Assembly: GCF_010907035.1 (NCBI RefSeq)
Contig: NZ_QUMK01000062.1
Coordinates: 1 to 34,989 of the forward strand
From: Rhodopseudomonas sp. BR0M22
Lineage (GTDB): Bacteria; Pseudomonadota; Alphaproteobacteria; Rhizobiales; Xanthobacteraceae
Length of the DNA stretch: 34,989 nt
Direction of reading: 5' to 3'
In this document: positions 16,927 through 25,120 of the stretch, piece after piece
How positions within the stretch are numbered: the first letter of the stretch is position 1
How the letters are laid out: each line of letters begins with the position of its first letter
Program-made: the position numbers and the translations under genes
The notes under the pieces: generated by a model
Told to the model about the DNA's origin: nothing
Databases searched by the model: none
The model's input: only the letters and a program-made list of their open reading frames with translations

Positions 16927-17843
16927 CACGCGCTGCTCCCCTTCACATTGCCGCCGAACTGCCAGTCCGCCGTCTCCACCGCAAGATCGATGAAGGCGCG
17001 CACCTTGGCGGAGAGCAGCCGCGCGGTCGGATACACCATCGTGATCGGCAGCGGCGGCACCTCGTAGTCGGCGAGCACGATCTGCAGCCGCCCTGCCGCG
17101 ATCGCGTCGGCGGCCTGATAGGCCAGCACGCGTGCGAGCCCGCCGCCGCGTTCGGCATCGAGAATTGCGACATCGGCGACGTTGCTGACGAGGCGCGGCA
17201 CGCACGGCACCCGGACGTCACGGCCATCGACCACGAAGCGCCAGTCCACCGGCGCACCGGTCTGGCCGAAATGCACGATGTCGTGGGCAGCGATCTCGGC
17301 GGGGGTCGCCGGTACGCCGCGCGCCGCCAGATAGTCCGGCGACGCCACCACGATCCGCCGCATCGCACCGAGCTGCCGCGCCACCAGACTGGAATCCGAC
17401 AGGTGCCCGATCCGGACCGCGCAATCGACGCCGTCTTCAACCAGACTGATCATCAGATCGGACAGCCGCAGTTCGCCGGTCACCTCCGGATAGCGCCGCA
17501 GATAGTCCGACAGCAGCGGCGCGACATAGCGCCGGCCGAAGCCGACCGGCGCCGACACCACCAACCGGCCCGACGGCGTGACGCGCTCGGCCGCCGCCGA
17601 GGCGTCGGCCTCTTCGAGATCGGCGAGAATCCGCCGCACCCGCTCCAGATAGCGCGCGCCCGTGTCGGTGAGCGCGACCGAGCGCGTCGTCCGCTGCAGC
17701 AGCCGGGTGCCGAGCCGCTGCTCCAGCGCGGCAACCAGCCGCGTCACCGCCGACGGCGACATCCCGAGTTTGCGAGCAGCCGGCGCAAAGCCCTGCAGCT
17801 CGGCAACGGCGACGAAGGCGCTCATGGTGTCCAGACGATCCAT
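16926..17843 (-). CDS. LysR-family transcriptional regulator
   Basis: A 305-residue LysR protein. The HTH domain (residues 1-60, with AARKLGMSPSAVTRLVAALEQRLG) is followed by the linker helix and a C-terminal effector domain beginning PSGRLVVSAPVGFG, typical of the CrgA/AaeR-like group. It is first in a run with alkB and an MFS gene, and is divergent from a flavin split-barrel gene with 102 bp between the starts, the usual LysR arrangement. The divergent gene is therefore its most likely target (inference). The effector is unknown. Its stop overlaps the alkB start by one base. Confidence 0.9.
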   Translation of the reverse strand: MDRLDTMSAFVAVAELQGFAPAARKLGMSPSAVTRLVAALEQRLGTRLLQRTTRSVALTDTGARYLERVRRILADLEEADASAAAERVTPSGRLVVSAPVGFGRRYVAPLLSDYLRRYPEVTGELRLSDLMISLVEDGVDCAVRIGHLSDSSLVARQLGAMRRIVVASPDYLAARGVPATPAEIAAHDIVHFGQTGAPVDWRFVVDGRDVRVPCVPRLVSNVADVAILDAERGGGLARVLAYQAADAIAAGRLQIVLADYEVPPLPITMVYPTARLLSAKVRAFIDLAVETADWQFGGNVKGSSA

Positions 17844-17863
17844 GGCACTATTTCAAATGGCGC

Positions 17864-17893
17864 AACAATGAAGTGTCAAATCAACTGATTGTT
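17864..17893. promoter_or_regulatory. Dyads in the divergent lysR/flavoprotein region, candidate LysR site
   Basis: AACAAT (17864-17869) and ATTGTT (17888-17893) are inverted repeats; extending them outward gives one mismatch then a match. Inside them AATCA (17879-17883) and TGATT (17886-17890) form another dyad with a 2-bp spacer. LysR regulators usually bind such AT-rich dyads between divergent genes. The assignment rests on position and symmetry only. Confidence 0.4.
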
Positions 17894-17945
17894 CCACGCG
17901 ACACAAATAACGATTTATCCGGGAGACATCGAGCAGGAGGCTCCC

Positions 17946-18566
17946 ATGACCGAAGCCCAGCAAATCTCCAGCGACATCGCCTTCACCCCGGCCGTCAAGG
18001 CGATCCAGGCGCGCAAGGGATCGCGCGAGTCCTACGCCCGCGTCGAACGCAACGGCGGCTGGGCAACCACGATCGACGATGGCCTCGCCGCTTTCCTCGG
18101 CGCCCAGACCAGCGTGCTGCTCGCCACCGCCAGCGACGACGGGCAGCCCTATATCCAGCATCGCGGCGGGCCGGCCGGCTTCCTGCATGTGCTCGACCCG
18201 CACACCATCGGCTTCGCCGACTTCAAGGGCAATCAGCAGTTCATCACCCAGGGCAATCTCGCCGAGAACCCGAAAGCCTATCTGTTCGTGATCGATTACG
18301 CGCACCGCCGGCGTATCAAGATCTGGGGACGCGCCAAGGTGGTCGAAGACGATCCAGAGCTGATCGCCCGGCTGATGCCGAAGGGCTACAAGGCCCGCCC
18401 CGAACAGGCGATCCTGTTCGAGGTCGCGGCTTGGGACAGCAACTGCCCGCAGCACATCCCGCAGAAGTTCGATGCGGCCGATGTCGCCGCTGCGATCACC
18501 ACCCGCGACATCCGGATCGCCGAACTTGAGGCGCTGCTCGAAGCCGCCACCCAGGCGCAAAAATAA
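17946..18566 (+). CDS. Pyridoxamine 5'-phosphate oxidase family flavin split-barrel protein
   Basis: A 206-residue soluble protein of the FMN-binding split-barrel group. TSVLLATASDDGQPYIQHRGG and IGFADFKGNQQFITQGNL are characteristic, and RRRIKIWGRAKVVEDDPEL follows in the second half. These proteins bind FMN (or sometimes heme or F420 in other branches) and are annotated as PNPOx-like, but true pyridoxine oxidase activity is unlikely at this divergence. AGGAGG at 17935-17940 fixes the start at 17946; an earlier ATG at 17889 lacks a site. It is divergent from a LysR gene that probably regulates it. Confidence 0.87.
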   Translation: MTEAQQISSDIAFTPAVKAIQARKGSRESYARVERNGGWATTIDDGLAAFLGAQTSVLLATASDDGQPYIQHRGGPAGFLHVLDPHTIGFADFKGNQQFITQGNLAENPKAYLFVIDYAHRRRIKIWGRAKVVEDDPELIARLMPKGYKARPEQAILFEVAAWDSNCPQHIPQKFDAADVAAAITTRDIRIAELEALLEAATQAQK

Positions 18567-18583
18567 TCGACACGTTCGTGGGG

Positions 18584-18622
18584 CCCGCGCCGGCCGCCGG
18601 TTTCCCCTGCGACCGGCGCGGG
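18584..18622. terminator. GC-rich hairpin between two plus-strand genes
   Basis: CCCGCGCCGG (18584-18593) and CCGGCGCGGG (18613-18622) make a perfect 10-bp stem with a 19-base loop. It lies 18 bp after the flavoprotein stop and 13 bp before the next ATG. There is no T-run, so it may be an attenuating leader structure or a Rho-dependent end rather than an intrinsic terminator. Confidence 0.45.
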
Positions 18623-18635
18623 ATAAGAGTGGGCG

Positions 18636-19028
18636 ATGAGCGCCCTCGCCCCGATCGATGCAAACCCTTGCCAGAGCTGCGGCGCCTGCTGCGGCTATTC
18701 AGAGAACTGGCCGCGCTTCACGATCGAGGATGATTCCGCGCTCGACGCCATTCCAGCCGCACTGGTCAATGCGCGGCAATCGGGGATGCGCTGCGAGGCC
18801 GATCGCTGCGCCGCGCTGAGCGGAACGATCGGGCAAGCGACCGCGTGCACGATCTACGCCTTACGCCCTGAGGTTTGCCGCGACTGCCAGCCCGGCGACC
18901 CGGAATGCGCCATGGCGCGGCGCAAGTTCCGGCTGCCGCCGCTGCCGACCACTCTGGCCGAGGACGAGGCCGATCAGTGGGCGGCGTCCGGACCTTCGCC
19001 TTCGCCGAGTTCCAACTCCGACTCCTGA
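18636..19028 (+). CDS. YkgJ-type cysteine cluster protein
   Basis: A 130-residue protein with the CxxCxxCC signature near the N-terminus (Cys12, Cys15, Cys18, Cys19) and further cysteines at GMRCEADRC, TACTIY and the segment EVCRDCQPGDPEC. This pattern defines the YkgJ/UPF0153 family, thought to bind a metal or Fe-S cluster; the biochemical function is not settled. RPEVCRDC is a typical family motif. The C-terminus ends in a Ser/Pro-rich tail (GPSPSPSSNSDS) that lies in the region overlapping the convergent gene and may be a recent extension. A weak GAGTGGG precedes the ATG. Confidence 0.85.
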   Translation: MSALAPIDANPCQSCGACCGYSENWPRFTIEDDSALDAIPAALVNARQSGMRCEADRCAALSGTIGQATACTIYALRPEVCRDCQPGDPECAMARRKFRLPPLPTTLAEDEADQWAASGPSPSPSSNSDS

Positions 19029-19381
19029 TCGAGCGGTGCGAAGCTGGCGAGCGGTGCGGTCGACAGCGTGATCGCCTTGCGCTGCGAGTAACTGCTGATC
19101 GCCGGCCGGCGCGTTTCATGCGCCAAGGCGTACAGCACGGAACCGGCGCGCCCGCCGGCCTGGATCAGATCGCGCTCGTCGCAGCTCGCCGCCACGGCCA
19201 GGGCCAGCGGCTGCAGGTGAGCGCGGCGGTAGCAGAACAGCGCCAGCATCGCCCGGACGTCGCCCGACACGCTGTCGACGAGTTGCGGCAATCCATTCTC
19301 GTTGGCGCGATACATCTGGCCCAGCAGTTCCTCACGGACCGGGCAAGCGTCGTTCTCGAAGGCTTCACGGCTGGACCACAT
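18974..19381 (-). CDS. Small conserved hypothetical protein
   Basis: A 135-residue soluble protein that I recognise only as a type seen in the Bradyrhizobium/Rhodopseudomonas group. It has a compact helical look: EELLGQMYRANENGLPQLVDSV, then AMLALFCYRRAHLQPLALAVAASC, then an acidic tail (ESELELGEGEGPDAAH). No known motif is visible. GGGAG lies upstream of the ATG at 19381. The last 55 bp overlap the 3' end of the convergent YkgJ gene, and the acidic tail falls exactly in the overlap. Codon use supports it as real. Function unknown. Confidence 0.7.
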   Translation of the reverse strand: MWSSREAFENDACPVREELLGQMYRANENGLPQLVDSVSGDVRAMLALFCYRRAHLQPLALAVAASCDERDLIQAGGRAGSVLYALAHETRRPAISSYSQRKAITLSTAPLASFAPLDQESELELGEGEGPDAAH

Positions 19382-19627
19382 CGGCGTTCTCCCGAACAGG
19401 TGACGATCGCGAAGATGCGGCCGATTTTGTTAATGAGCTCTTAACTACACAACCTGATACCAGTACCAGCCCCTGCGTCCAGAGCATGGAACTAAACCTC
19501 GATCACGTTTTGCGACCACGGTGGTTTTCGTCGTGACGCCGCCATTTAATGGGTTAATGATCAAGGTGCCGCCTTCAAGCGGCTTGCGGTTCAGTACGTT
19601 GATTCATCTGGCTTGATGGAGAGTACC

Positions 19628-20011
19628 ATGACTGATCCGGTCACGTTGTTCCCCGATCTGATCCAGCCGGCGGCCAAAACTTACGCCCCGATGGGGATTA
19701 AATTCTGGGAGAGTGAGGAGACTGTCCTCGATAACATGAAGGAATTCGCCGACGGCTGGTTCGAACGTCGGCGGATTGGAACCCGCGCCGCCCTCGAGAC
19801 GGCCCGGCGGATCGGCGAAGCGAGCAGCCCTTTCGACGCCTTTCGTGAGTATCAGGATTGGTTGGGCGGTGCGATGGCGCGATTGCTCGAAGACGGCATG
19901 GCGTTCCAGCAGCAATTCATGAAGACGAACGCCAAACTGGCCCCGCATCCGCCGCAACGCGAGGAACCAGCCGAGGCTGGCACCATACCGGAGTCGCGGC
20001 TGAGCGCGTGA
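19628..20011 (+). CDS. Small phasin-like protein
   Basis: A 127-residue, probably all-helical protein with no membrane segment. The middle part (DNMKEFADGWFERRRIGTRAALETARRIGEASSPFDAFREYQDWL) is an amphipathic helical stretch like those of phasins, which coat polyhydroxyalkanoate granules. The tail is Pro/Glu-rich. GGAGAG sits seven bases before the ATG at 19628; an in-frame ATG five codons earlier has no site. The upstream 246-bp gap holds its promoter, which I could not locate. The phasin assignment is by resemblance and is tentative. Confidence 0.65.
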   Translation: MTDPVTLFPDLIQPAAKTYAPMGIKFWESEETVLDNMKEFADGWFERRRIGTRAALETARRIGEASSPFDAFREYQDWLGGAMARLLEDGMAFQQQFMKTNAKLAPHPPQREEPAEAGTIPESRLSA

Positions 20012-20083
20012 ACTCCAATCGCGACCGGGCTGAGCGCCGCACGCGGCCAACCGGGACGATCCTCATCAAGCGATCGCCGGTCA

Positions 20084-22300
20084 TCACAGGGTCGGCGACA
20101 GTTCGAGCGGGTCGACCACAGACAGGCTGAGTTCGACCCGATTGCGACCATTGAGTTTGGCGCGATATAGCGCGTTGTCGGCGCGCGCGACGAGGGTTTC
20201 GGCGTTGTCGCCCGGAAGCACCTGGGCAACGCCGAAACTGGCGGTGACGGTACCGACCTGTTCAAAGATCGTATGCGAGACCAGAAGCCGCAGTTTCTTG
20301 GCAGTTTCATAGGCTGCCTGGGCATCGGTGTCGGCGAGCAGCAGGGCGAATTCCTCACCGCCCCAACGAACCAGCAGATCAGAGCGCCGCACGCTGGCCG
20401 CCACCGTCTGCGACAGCCGGATCAAAACCTGATCGCCCATCGGGTGACCGTAGACGTCGTTGACCTCTTTGAAGTAATCGATATCGAAAATGATCAGCGA
20501 GAACACTTGGCCGCTGCGCTCCGAACGTGCCAGTTCGCTGTCCAGCCGCTCGTTGAATGTCATGCGATTGAACAAACCGGTGAGCGCGTCCGTCGCGGCC
20601 TGACGCGCAAGATCCCGCGACCGGAGTTGCAGTTCCTCATGGAGCTGGCGCTGCAGTCGGTCGCGCACGCCGCTGTCGAGCCCGAAGAAATAAAATAGCA
20701 CCGCGATCGCGACCTGCAGCGTGATGAAGATACCGAGCAGGCGACTCGCCATAATGCCCCGCACCGGAGCTGCTACAACCAAGGACGCCTGAGTGTCGGC
20801 GATCCGCTGGCGCAGTACGTAGCTGCGTCGCCCGCCGAAATCCATCCAGCCGCCGCCGAACACTTCGCGTGGAAGCATCGTGGGCCGTTGTGGTTCACTG
20901 AGCTGTTCGGCAAGACGGAGCAGAGGCAGGTCCGGGCGGGGCCACAACGTCCGCAGAAACTCGTCGCTTCGGTTGGTGATGATGACCACGCCGTTCCGAT
21001 CGAGAACGAAGAACGCCTGATCGAATCGGGTCATCGTCGCCGCCAGATCCTCGAGCGAAACCTCCAGCACTGCAACGCCCTCGATGGTGTCTTCGGCGGA
21101 GCGGATCGGATAAGCTGTCAGATACGTCCTGAGGCGTTCAGGCGCGTCGACACGGAATTCCCGAGCCGCGCGACCTTCGATCGCCTGGACGAACCACCCC
21201 ACCGCACTCAGGTTCGACTGACCGAGCCAGCCCTTCGCGGCACTGTTCGACGACAGCACGACATTGCCGGAACGGTCGACGATGGAGGCGCGCACCGGAC
21301 GAAGCGCGCCGACTTCGAGATCGAGCAGTTCGCGCATCGCTTCCGGCCCGCCGCTCCTGCCTTTGCCGAGCAGCGGTTGCACCGATGGCGAGTTTGCGAG
21401 CACTTTGACCAACGCATCGGCGATGGCGATCTCACGCTCGACGCTGCCGACCAACAGCACCGCGTCGCCGGCCACCTCACTTTCAGTGTCCTGACGGTGG
21501 ATCTCGCCGAGATAGTTGGTCAGCACCCAGCCCAGCAGCAGAACACCCAGCAAGCTCGTCAGCACGCCGATGAATTGCCGCTTCAGATGCCGCGAGTAGC
21601 CCGGATAGTCGAGCGTCTGCATCACCCGGCGGCCCCAGGCCGTCCAGGCCAGCGCCGCCAGCATTACCGCGAGCAGCCCGCGCACGAGCTGGATCGGAAC
21701 GCCCGTGAGCCGCTGGAAGTTTTCCTGATTGACGATGTCGGCCGGCCAGAACGGCGCCGGCGCGACGATCACCCCGGCCGCCAGACCATAGCCGATGAAG
21801 CCGGCTGCAACCGCGGCCATCAGCCATCGCCCGGACTCCGGGTAATCGGCACGAAGCGAGTACAGCGCAAAGCCGACCGCGATCGCTCCCGGGGCGGCGA
21901 GCAGATAACGTGCGACCGCCTTGGCGGACCACACGCCGTCCAGCACGCCAACCGCAACAATCACCAGCAGGACCGGAATGAAGATCCACGGCCCGGGCAC
22001 CGGCAGACCACGCGACTGCAAGCCTTGCCGGCCAGCCTCGGCCAACAGCACGAACGACGCCGTCATCAGCACCCCGCGCGCGAGCAGAAACTCGCTGGCA
22101 TCGCCGGCCAGCAGAGCGCTCATATCGAGCCATTCGCTGGCGCCGTGGACACATCCGAACAGCCCAGTCAGACGGATCAGAGGACGGTGATCGTCGTCGA
22201 GCCTGCGCGCGAATGCCAAACACAACGCACCCAGCAGCATGAATGCCAGCCCGTAGAAGAAGAAGATGAAGTCGAGCTGGGATTCGAGATAACGTGCCAT
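20084..22300 (-). CDS. Membrane-bound diguanylate cyclase with periplasmic sensor
   Basis: This 738-residue protein probably makes cyclic di-GMP. Residues 10-225 hold about seven membrane segments. A further helix at 244-264 leads into a periplasmic region (265-512) of Cache-like character, with SIVDRSGNVVLSSNS and FVLDRNGVVIITN as two PAS/Cache-type strand pairs. A helix at 518-540 and a linker precede the GGDEF domain (568-730). The active site is GGEEF (647-651) and the inhibitory site RxxD is intact (Arg638-Asp641), five residues upstream. No EAL domain is present. The start at 22300 begins directly before the first membrane helix; the Shine-Dalgarno is weak, so a longer GTG start at 22384 remains possible. 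Confidence 0.92.
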   Translation of the reverse strand: MARYLESQLDFIFFFYGLAFMLLGALCLAFARRLDDDHRPLIRLTGLFGCVHGASEWLDMSALLAGDASEFLLARGVLMTASFVLLAEAGRQGLQSRGLPVPGPWIFIPVLLVIVAVGVLDGVWSAKAVARYLLAAPGAIAVGFALYSLRADYPESGRWLMAAVAAGFIGYGLAAGVIVAPAPFWPADIVNQENFQRLTGVPIQLVRGLLAVMLAALAWTAWGRRVMQTLDYPGYSRHLKRQFIGVLTSLLGVLLLGWVLTNYLGEIHRQDTESEVAGDAVLLVGSVEREIAIADALVKVLANSPSVQPLLGKGRSGGPEAMRELLDLEVGALRPVRASIVDRSGNVVLSSNSAAKGWLGQSNLSAVGWFVQAIEGRAAREFRVDAPERLRTYLTAYPIRSAEDTIEGVAVLEVSLEDLAATMTRFDQAFFVLDRNGVVIITNRSDEFLRTLWPRPDLPLLRLAEQLSEPQRPTMLPREVFGGGWMDFGGRRSYVLRQRIADTQASLVVAAPVRGIMASRLLGIFITLQVAIAVLFYFFGLDSGVRDRLQRQLHEELQLRSRDLARQAATDALTGLFNRMTFNERLDSELARSERSGQVFSLIIFDIDYFKEVNDVYGHPMGDQVLIRLSQTVAASVRRSDLLVRWGGEEFALLLADTDAQAAYETAKKLRLLVSHTIFEQVGTVTASFGVAQVLPGDNAETLVARADNALYRAKLNGRNRVELSLSVVDPLELSPTL

Positions 22301-22594
22301 GAGATCTGGACTTGCCGCTCCTTCCGCCACGGCTTCGCGCGGCCAACCTCGCCTGTTGATTGACGCGAAACTAGTCGATCGCACGTCATGCAGCGGTTAA
22401 TGCGCCACCGCGTACAACTACGTGCGCGACCAAACAGCCCAGCGATCGTGGCGCTATTGAAGATGATCGTAAGCTTTCCGTGGACAACAAGCCGCAAAAC
22501 TACGGCGAAACCCACCACAGGTTGCAGCAACCACCGAAATAACCCGCAATGCAGCGGTGTATCCGGCTGGACGCGCGCGATCAGAAGCCGACGA

Positions 22595-22999
22595 TCAAAG
22601 GTTGGCGGCGAGCACGATCGACAGACCGAAACCGGTCAGATGATGCAGCGCCTGGTCGGTTCCAATGAGCCACCAGAACCAGATATCCTGATTAGTCACG
22701 TCGAAGGTCGCGACGATAAAGCCCTTAAGGCGATCGATGGCGAGGTGAATCAGGAAATCGATCGGGCCGATGAACCAGAACTGCGGCGCCAGGATCAGCA
22801 TCAGCAGCGTCGTCATCACCAGGTGCACGCTGCAATGCGCAAGCAACGGCAGCGCCCAGCCAGTCTTGGCGTCCTTGCCCATCGCCATCCACTTGTTCTG
22901 GAAAATGAAGTCCGCGAACACATGTTTGACGGTGAGGAGCAGCATCCAATAGATCAGCGCTCCGACGGCAATCGACGACGACAGATCGGGAAGGATCAA
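22595..22999 (-). CDS. DUF3307 membrane protein
   Basis: A 134-residue membrane protein. The KHVFADFIFQNKWMAMGKD stretch, followed by LLAHCSVHLVMTTLLML and FLIHLAIDRLKG, matches the DUF3307 family (HxxxDFxxQ and later HxxxH/IDxxK motifs), whose function is unknown. Three or four hydrophobic segments are visible. I place the start at the TTG at 22999, eight bases after AAGG, because the longer frame to 23095 is Arg/Cys-rich and unlike a membrane protein start; this is uncertain. The flanking gaps (22301-22594 and 23000-23246) show no other gene or clear signal. Confidence 0.75.
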   Translation of the reverse strand: MILPDLSSSIAVGALIYWMLLLTVKHVFADFIFQNKWMAMGKDAKTGWALPLLAHCSVHLVMTTLLMLILAPQFWFIGPIDFLIHLAIDRLKGFIVATFDVTNQDIWFWWLIGTDQALHHLTGFGLSIVLAANL

Positions 23000-23246
23000 G
23001 CTCGCACCTTCGCTTCGGCTCGGCAGGCAGTGAAGGCGACGACAGCCGGCTTGCGGCCATTCGATCGTCCGACGTCCCGCACGAACGCATCGCAACGACG
23101 CCGGCCGGGATCGGCCAGCGCGTTTTTATGACATTTCCGGCGACCGAATGCACGCGGCGGACGGTGCGCCTGGTTGCCGAGCCTGTGAACTTCCCACGCC
23201 GCACCCGTCGCACACGACGATACCGGCAAGCCCTGCACGGCGACTC

Positions 23247-24131
23247 TCACGACGCCGCCGCCTGCGTCGCTGCGGCTCCGGACCGCGCCCGAATTGCGTC
23301 GATCGCGCGCTTCAGCTTGGTCTGCTTGCGTTCCGGCAGGGCGGCAGCGCGCGCATCCGCGATCGCCTGGGTCAACTCGGGCAGCTCCAAGCTGCCGTTG
23401 AGCGCCGGCTTCACCAAGGAATCGATGATCAGCGTCCAGTTCGCCATGCCATAGCGATAGCCGTCGCCATAGCCGCGAACCATGGTGGCGCTTTCGATCA
23501 CGGCGAAGGCCGCTTCCGGACGAACGGCCAGGCTGCGGTCGATCATGTGCAGCCAGCGCTCGACCCATCTGCTTTCCTGGGCGTAACGGATCGACAGCAG
23601 CCGCCAACGCCGCAGCCAGGAGATGATCCGCAGCTTACGGGTGCCGAGCCATCCGGCGGCGTTGAAGCGCATCTTCACCGGCATGTGCTGCCAGCCTAGA
23701 TAGTCCAGCACCTTGAGCGTCGGAGCGGCCACCACCACCGGCAGCGCCGCCACCACCTCGTCGATGCGGAAACGACATCTGCGGTCGATCCGCGGCTTCG
23801 CCCGGCCAGCAGGAGCGCTCGCCGCCTCCTGCAGCGTGAGCTGCGCAATCCGGATCGGGTCCTCGTAGGCCATCCGCATCGCCAGCAGCTCGGCGATCCG
23901 CAGCAACATCACGTCGTCGATGTCGCGGCGACCGACGAACCGCAACAACCGGTCGAGATACAACCGCGCGTAGCGGCGGCCCTGGTAGATCACCAGCCGC
24001 GCGGCCGCCTCCTCCAGGGCCTGCGCCACCGGTTGCGACACCTGAGCCGGGGCCGTCAGCACTACCACGCGATCGTTCTCGCCGAGCATTTCAGCGAGCG
24101 TGACACGAAGCGCGTCGATATAATCGGCCAC
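23247..24131 (-). CDS. Free-standing IorB C-terminal-like domain (DUF6537-type)
   Basis: A 294-residue soluble protein that resembles only the C-terminal part of indolepyruvate ferredoxin oxidoreductase subunit beta. The diagnostic stretches are LVIYQGRRYARLYLDRL, LRIAELLAMRMAYEDPIRIAQL, LDYLGWQHMPVKMRF and VRGYGDGYRYGMANW. The IorB catalytic region (pyruvate oxidoreductase gamma-type domain) is absent, so it cannot be a complete oxidoreductase. The GTG start at 24131 is chosen because GAGGA, eight bases upstream, overlaps the stop codon of the preceding cNMP-binding gene (10 bp between the genes), a typical coupled arrangement. The reading frame is intact. Function unknown; a regulatory or scaffolding role with its partner is speculation. 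Confidence 0.75.
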   Translation of the reverse strand: MADYIDALRVTLAEMLGENDRVVVLTAPAQVSQPVAQALEEAAARLVIYQGRRYARLYLDRLLRFVGRRDIDDVMLLRIAELLAMRMAYEDPIRIAQLTLQEAASAPAGRAKPRIDRRCRFRIDEVVAALPVVVAAPTLKVLDYLGWQHMPVKMRFNAAGWLGTRKLRIISWLRRWRLLSIRYAQESRWVERWLHMIDRSLAVRPEAAFAVIESATMVRGYGDGYRYGMANWTLIIDSLVKPALNGSLELPELTQAIADARAAALPERKQTKLKRAIDAIRARSGAAATQAAAS

Positions 24132-24141
24132 GTCGACGTCC

Positions 24142-24816
24142 TCAGCCGGTTCGGCCGACGACGTCGGTCCGCGGCGGCTGCGTGGTCTCGGCCAGCCTCG
24201 CCTGCAGTGACTCGATGTTCTCGAACAGCCGGGCACTGGCGAGCCGCAGGAAGTAGAAGCCGAATTCCGGATTCTGCACGTACAGCTCTTCGACCTGGCG
24301 ATAGCTCACGCTCAGCACCATCCCTGATTCGACGCATTCCAGCGTCTGCGTTCTGGTGTGGGTCGGCGACAGCATCCCGAGCTCGCCGACGATCGCGCCG
24401 ATCGGCAGCTCGATGCCGGATTCGACCAGCCGAAACCGGCCGCTGACGATGTAGAACATCTCCTCGGCCCGCTCGTCCTTGTAGAACAGTTCCTCACCGG
24501 CGACGCAGTTGCGTTTGGTCATGAACGGCTTCAGCCAATCCATCGACAGGTCGCTGCTGACCGATTTCTTCACATCGCGCACGAGCTGCAGCATCTGGTG
24601 CAGACGCCAGGCGTTGAGCGGCAGCAGCACCGCATGCAGCGCGAGTGTCGCGTAGTTATGAGTCGGGATCGACACTGCGATCAGCAGCGCATTGGTGAGG
24701 ATGCCGAACACCCGCAGGGGAATCATCGTCCGCATCGTGGCGGTGGCGAGCACGAAGATGGTCGCGAACACGCTGCTCGCCATGCCGGCATTCTGGGCGA
24801 TGAGAGACATATCCAT
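24142..24816 (-). CDS. Popeye-like cyclic-nucleotide-binding membrane protein
   Basis: A 224-residue protein with three predicted membrane helices (residues 9-27, 33-50, 54-72) followed by a cytoplasmic cyclic-nucleotide-binding domain (about 88-200). The phosphate-binding cassette is GELGMLSPTHTRTQT (144-158), with Arg155 as the likely phosphate contact. There is no DNA-binding HTH, so it is not a CRP-type regulator. The three-helix plus cNMP layout, and HAVLLPLNAWRL at the end of helix 3, resemble the Popeye-domain proteins of animals and their bacterial relatives. The start at 24816 follows GGTGGG. It is upstream of, and probably coupled to, the IorB-like gene. Whether it binds cAMP or cGMP is not known. 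Confidence 0.82.
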   Translation of the reverse strand: MDMSLIAQNAGMASSVFATIFVLATATMRTMIPLRVFGILTNALLIAVSIPTHNYATLALHAVLLPLNAWRLHQMLQLVRDVKKSVSSDLSMDWLKPFMTKRNCVAGEELFYKDERAEEMFYIVSGRFRLVESGIELPIGAIVGELGMLSPTHTRTQTLECVESGMVLSVSYRQVEELYVQNPEFGFYFLRLASARLFENIESLQARLAETTQPPRTDVVGRTG

Positions 24817-25120
24817 GTGGGACCCACCGTTGCTTGCGATCGAAGGCGACGAATCCAGCGGACACGGCCGAGGCACTGCTGCGAGCCGTCGCCGGACGCC
24901 GCGGAGCGTTACACGCTGGTGCGGACGGAATTATAAACCAGCCGCAGCGACTTACGCGAGCCGTGCTGTCCTTGCCAAGCACCGGCGAGTTGACGGCCAA
25001 CCGCTCGCCGGGCAGTTTGCCCCGCCGCTTTCCCCGTCCGCCGCCGCCCCCGCTGCGGCCTTTTGCAGGGTCGGCGCCCGATCCGGCAGCCGCCCGCTTC
25101 AATCTCAGGAGATTTTGCCG
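24817..25120. other. Divergent intergenic region without a recognisable gene
   Basis: This 304-bp region separates the start of the minus-strand cNMP gene from the start of the plus-strand crotonase gene, so it should hold two promoters. A TTGACG at 24990-24995 could be a -35 for the crotonase gene, but no good -10 follows. AGGAG at 25107-25111 is the crotonase ribosome binding site. The right part is very GC-rich and shows no gene. Confidence 0.4.

Noticed and set aside
16276-17205. A longer alkB frame with a 93-residue N-terminal extension
   Set aside because: The extension is Arg-rich and overlaps the lysR coding region in another frame; the ATG at 16926 gives exactly the usual AlkB length.
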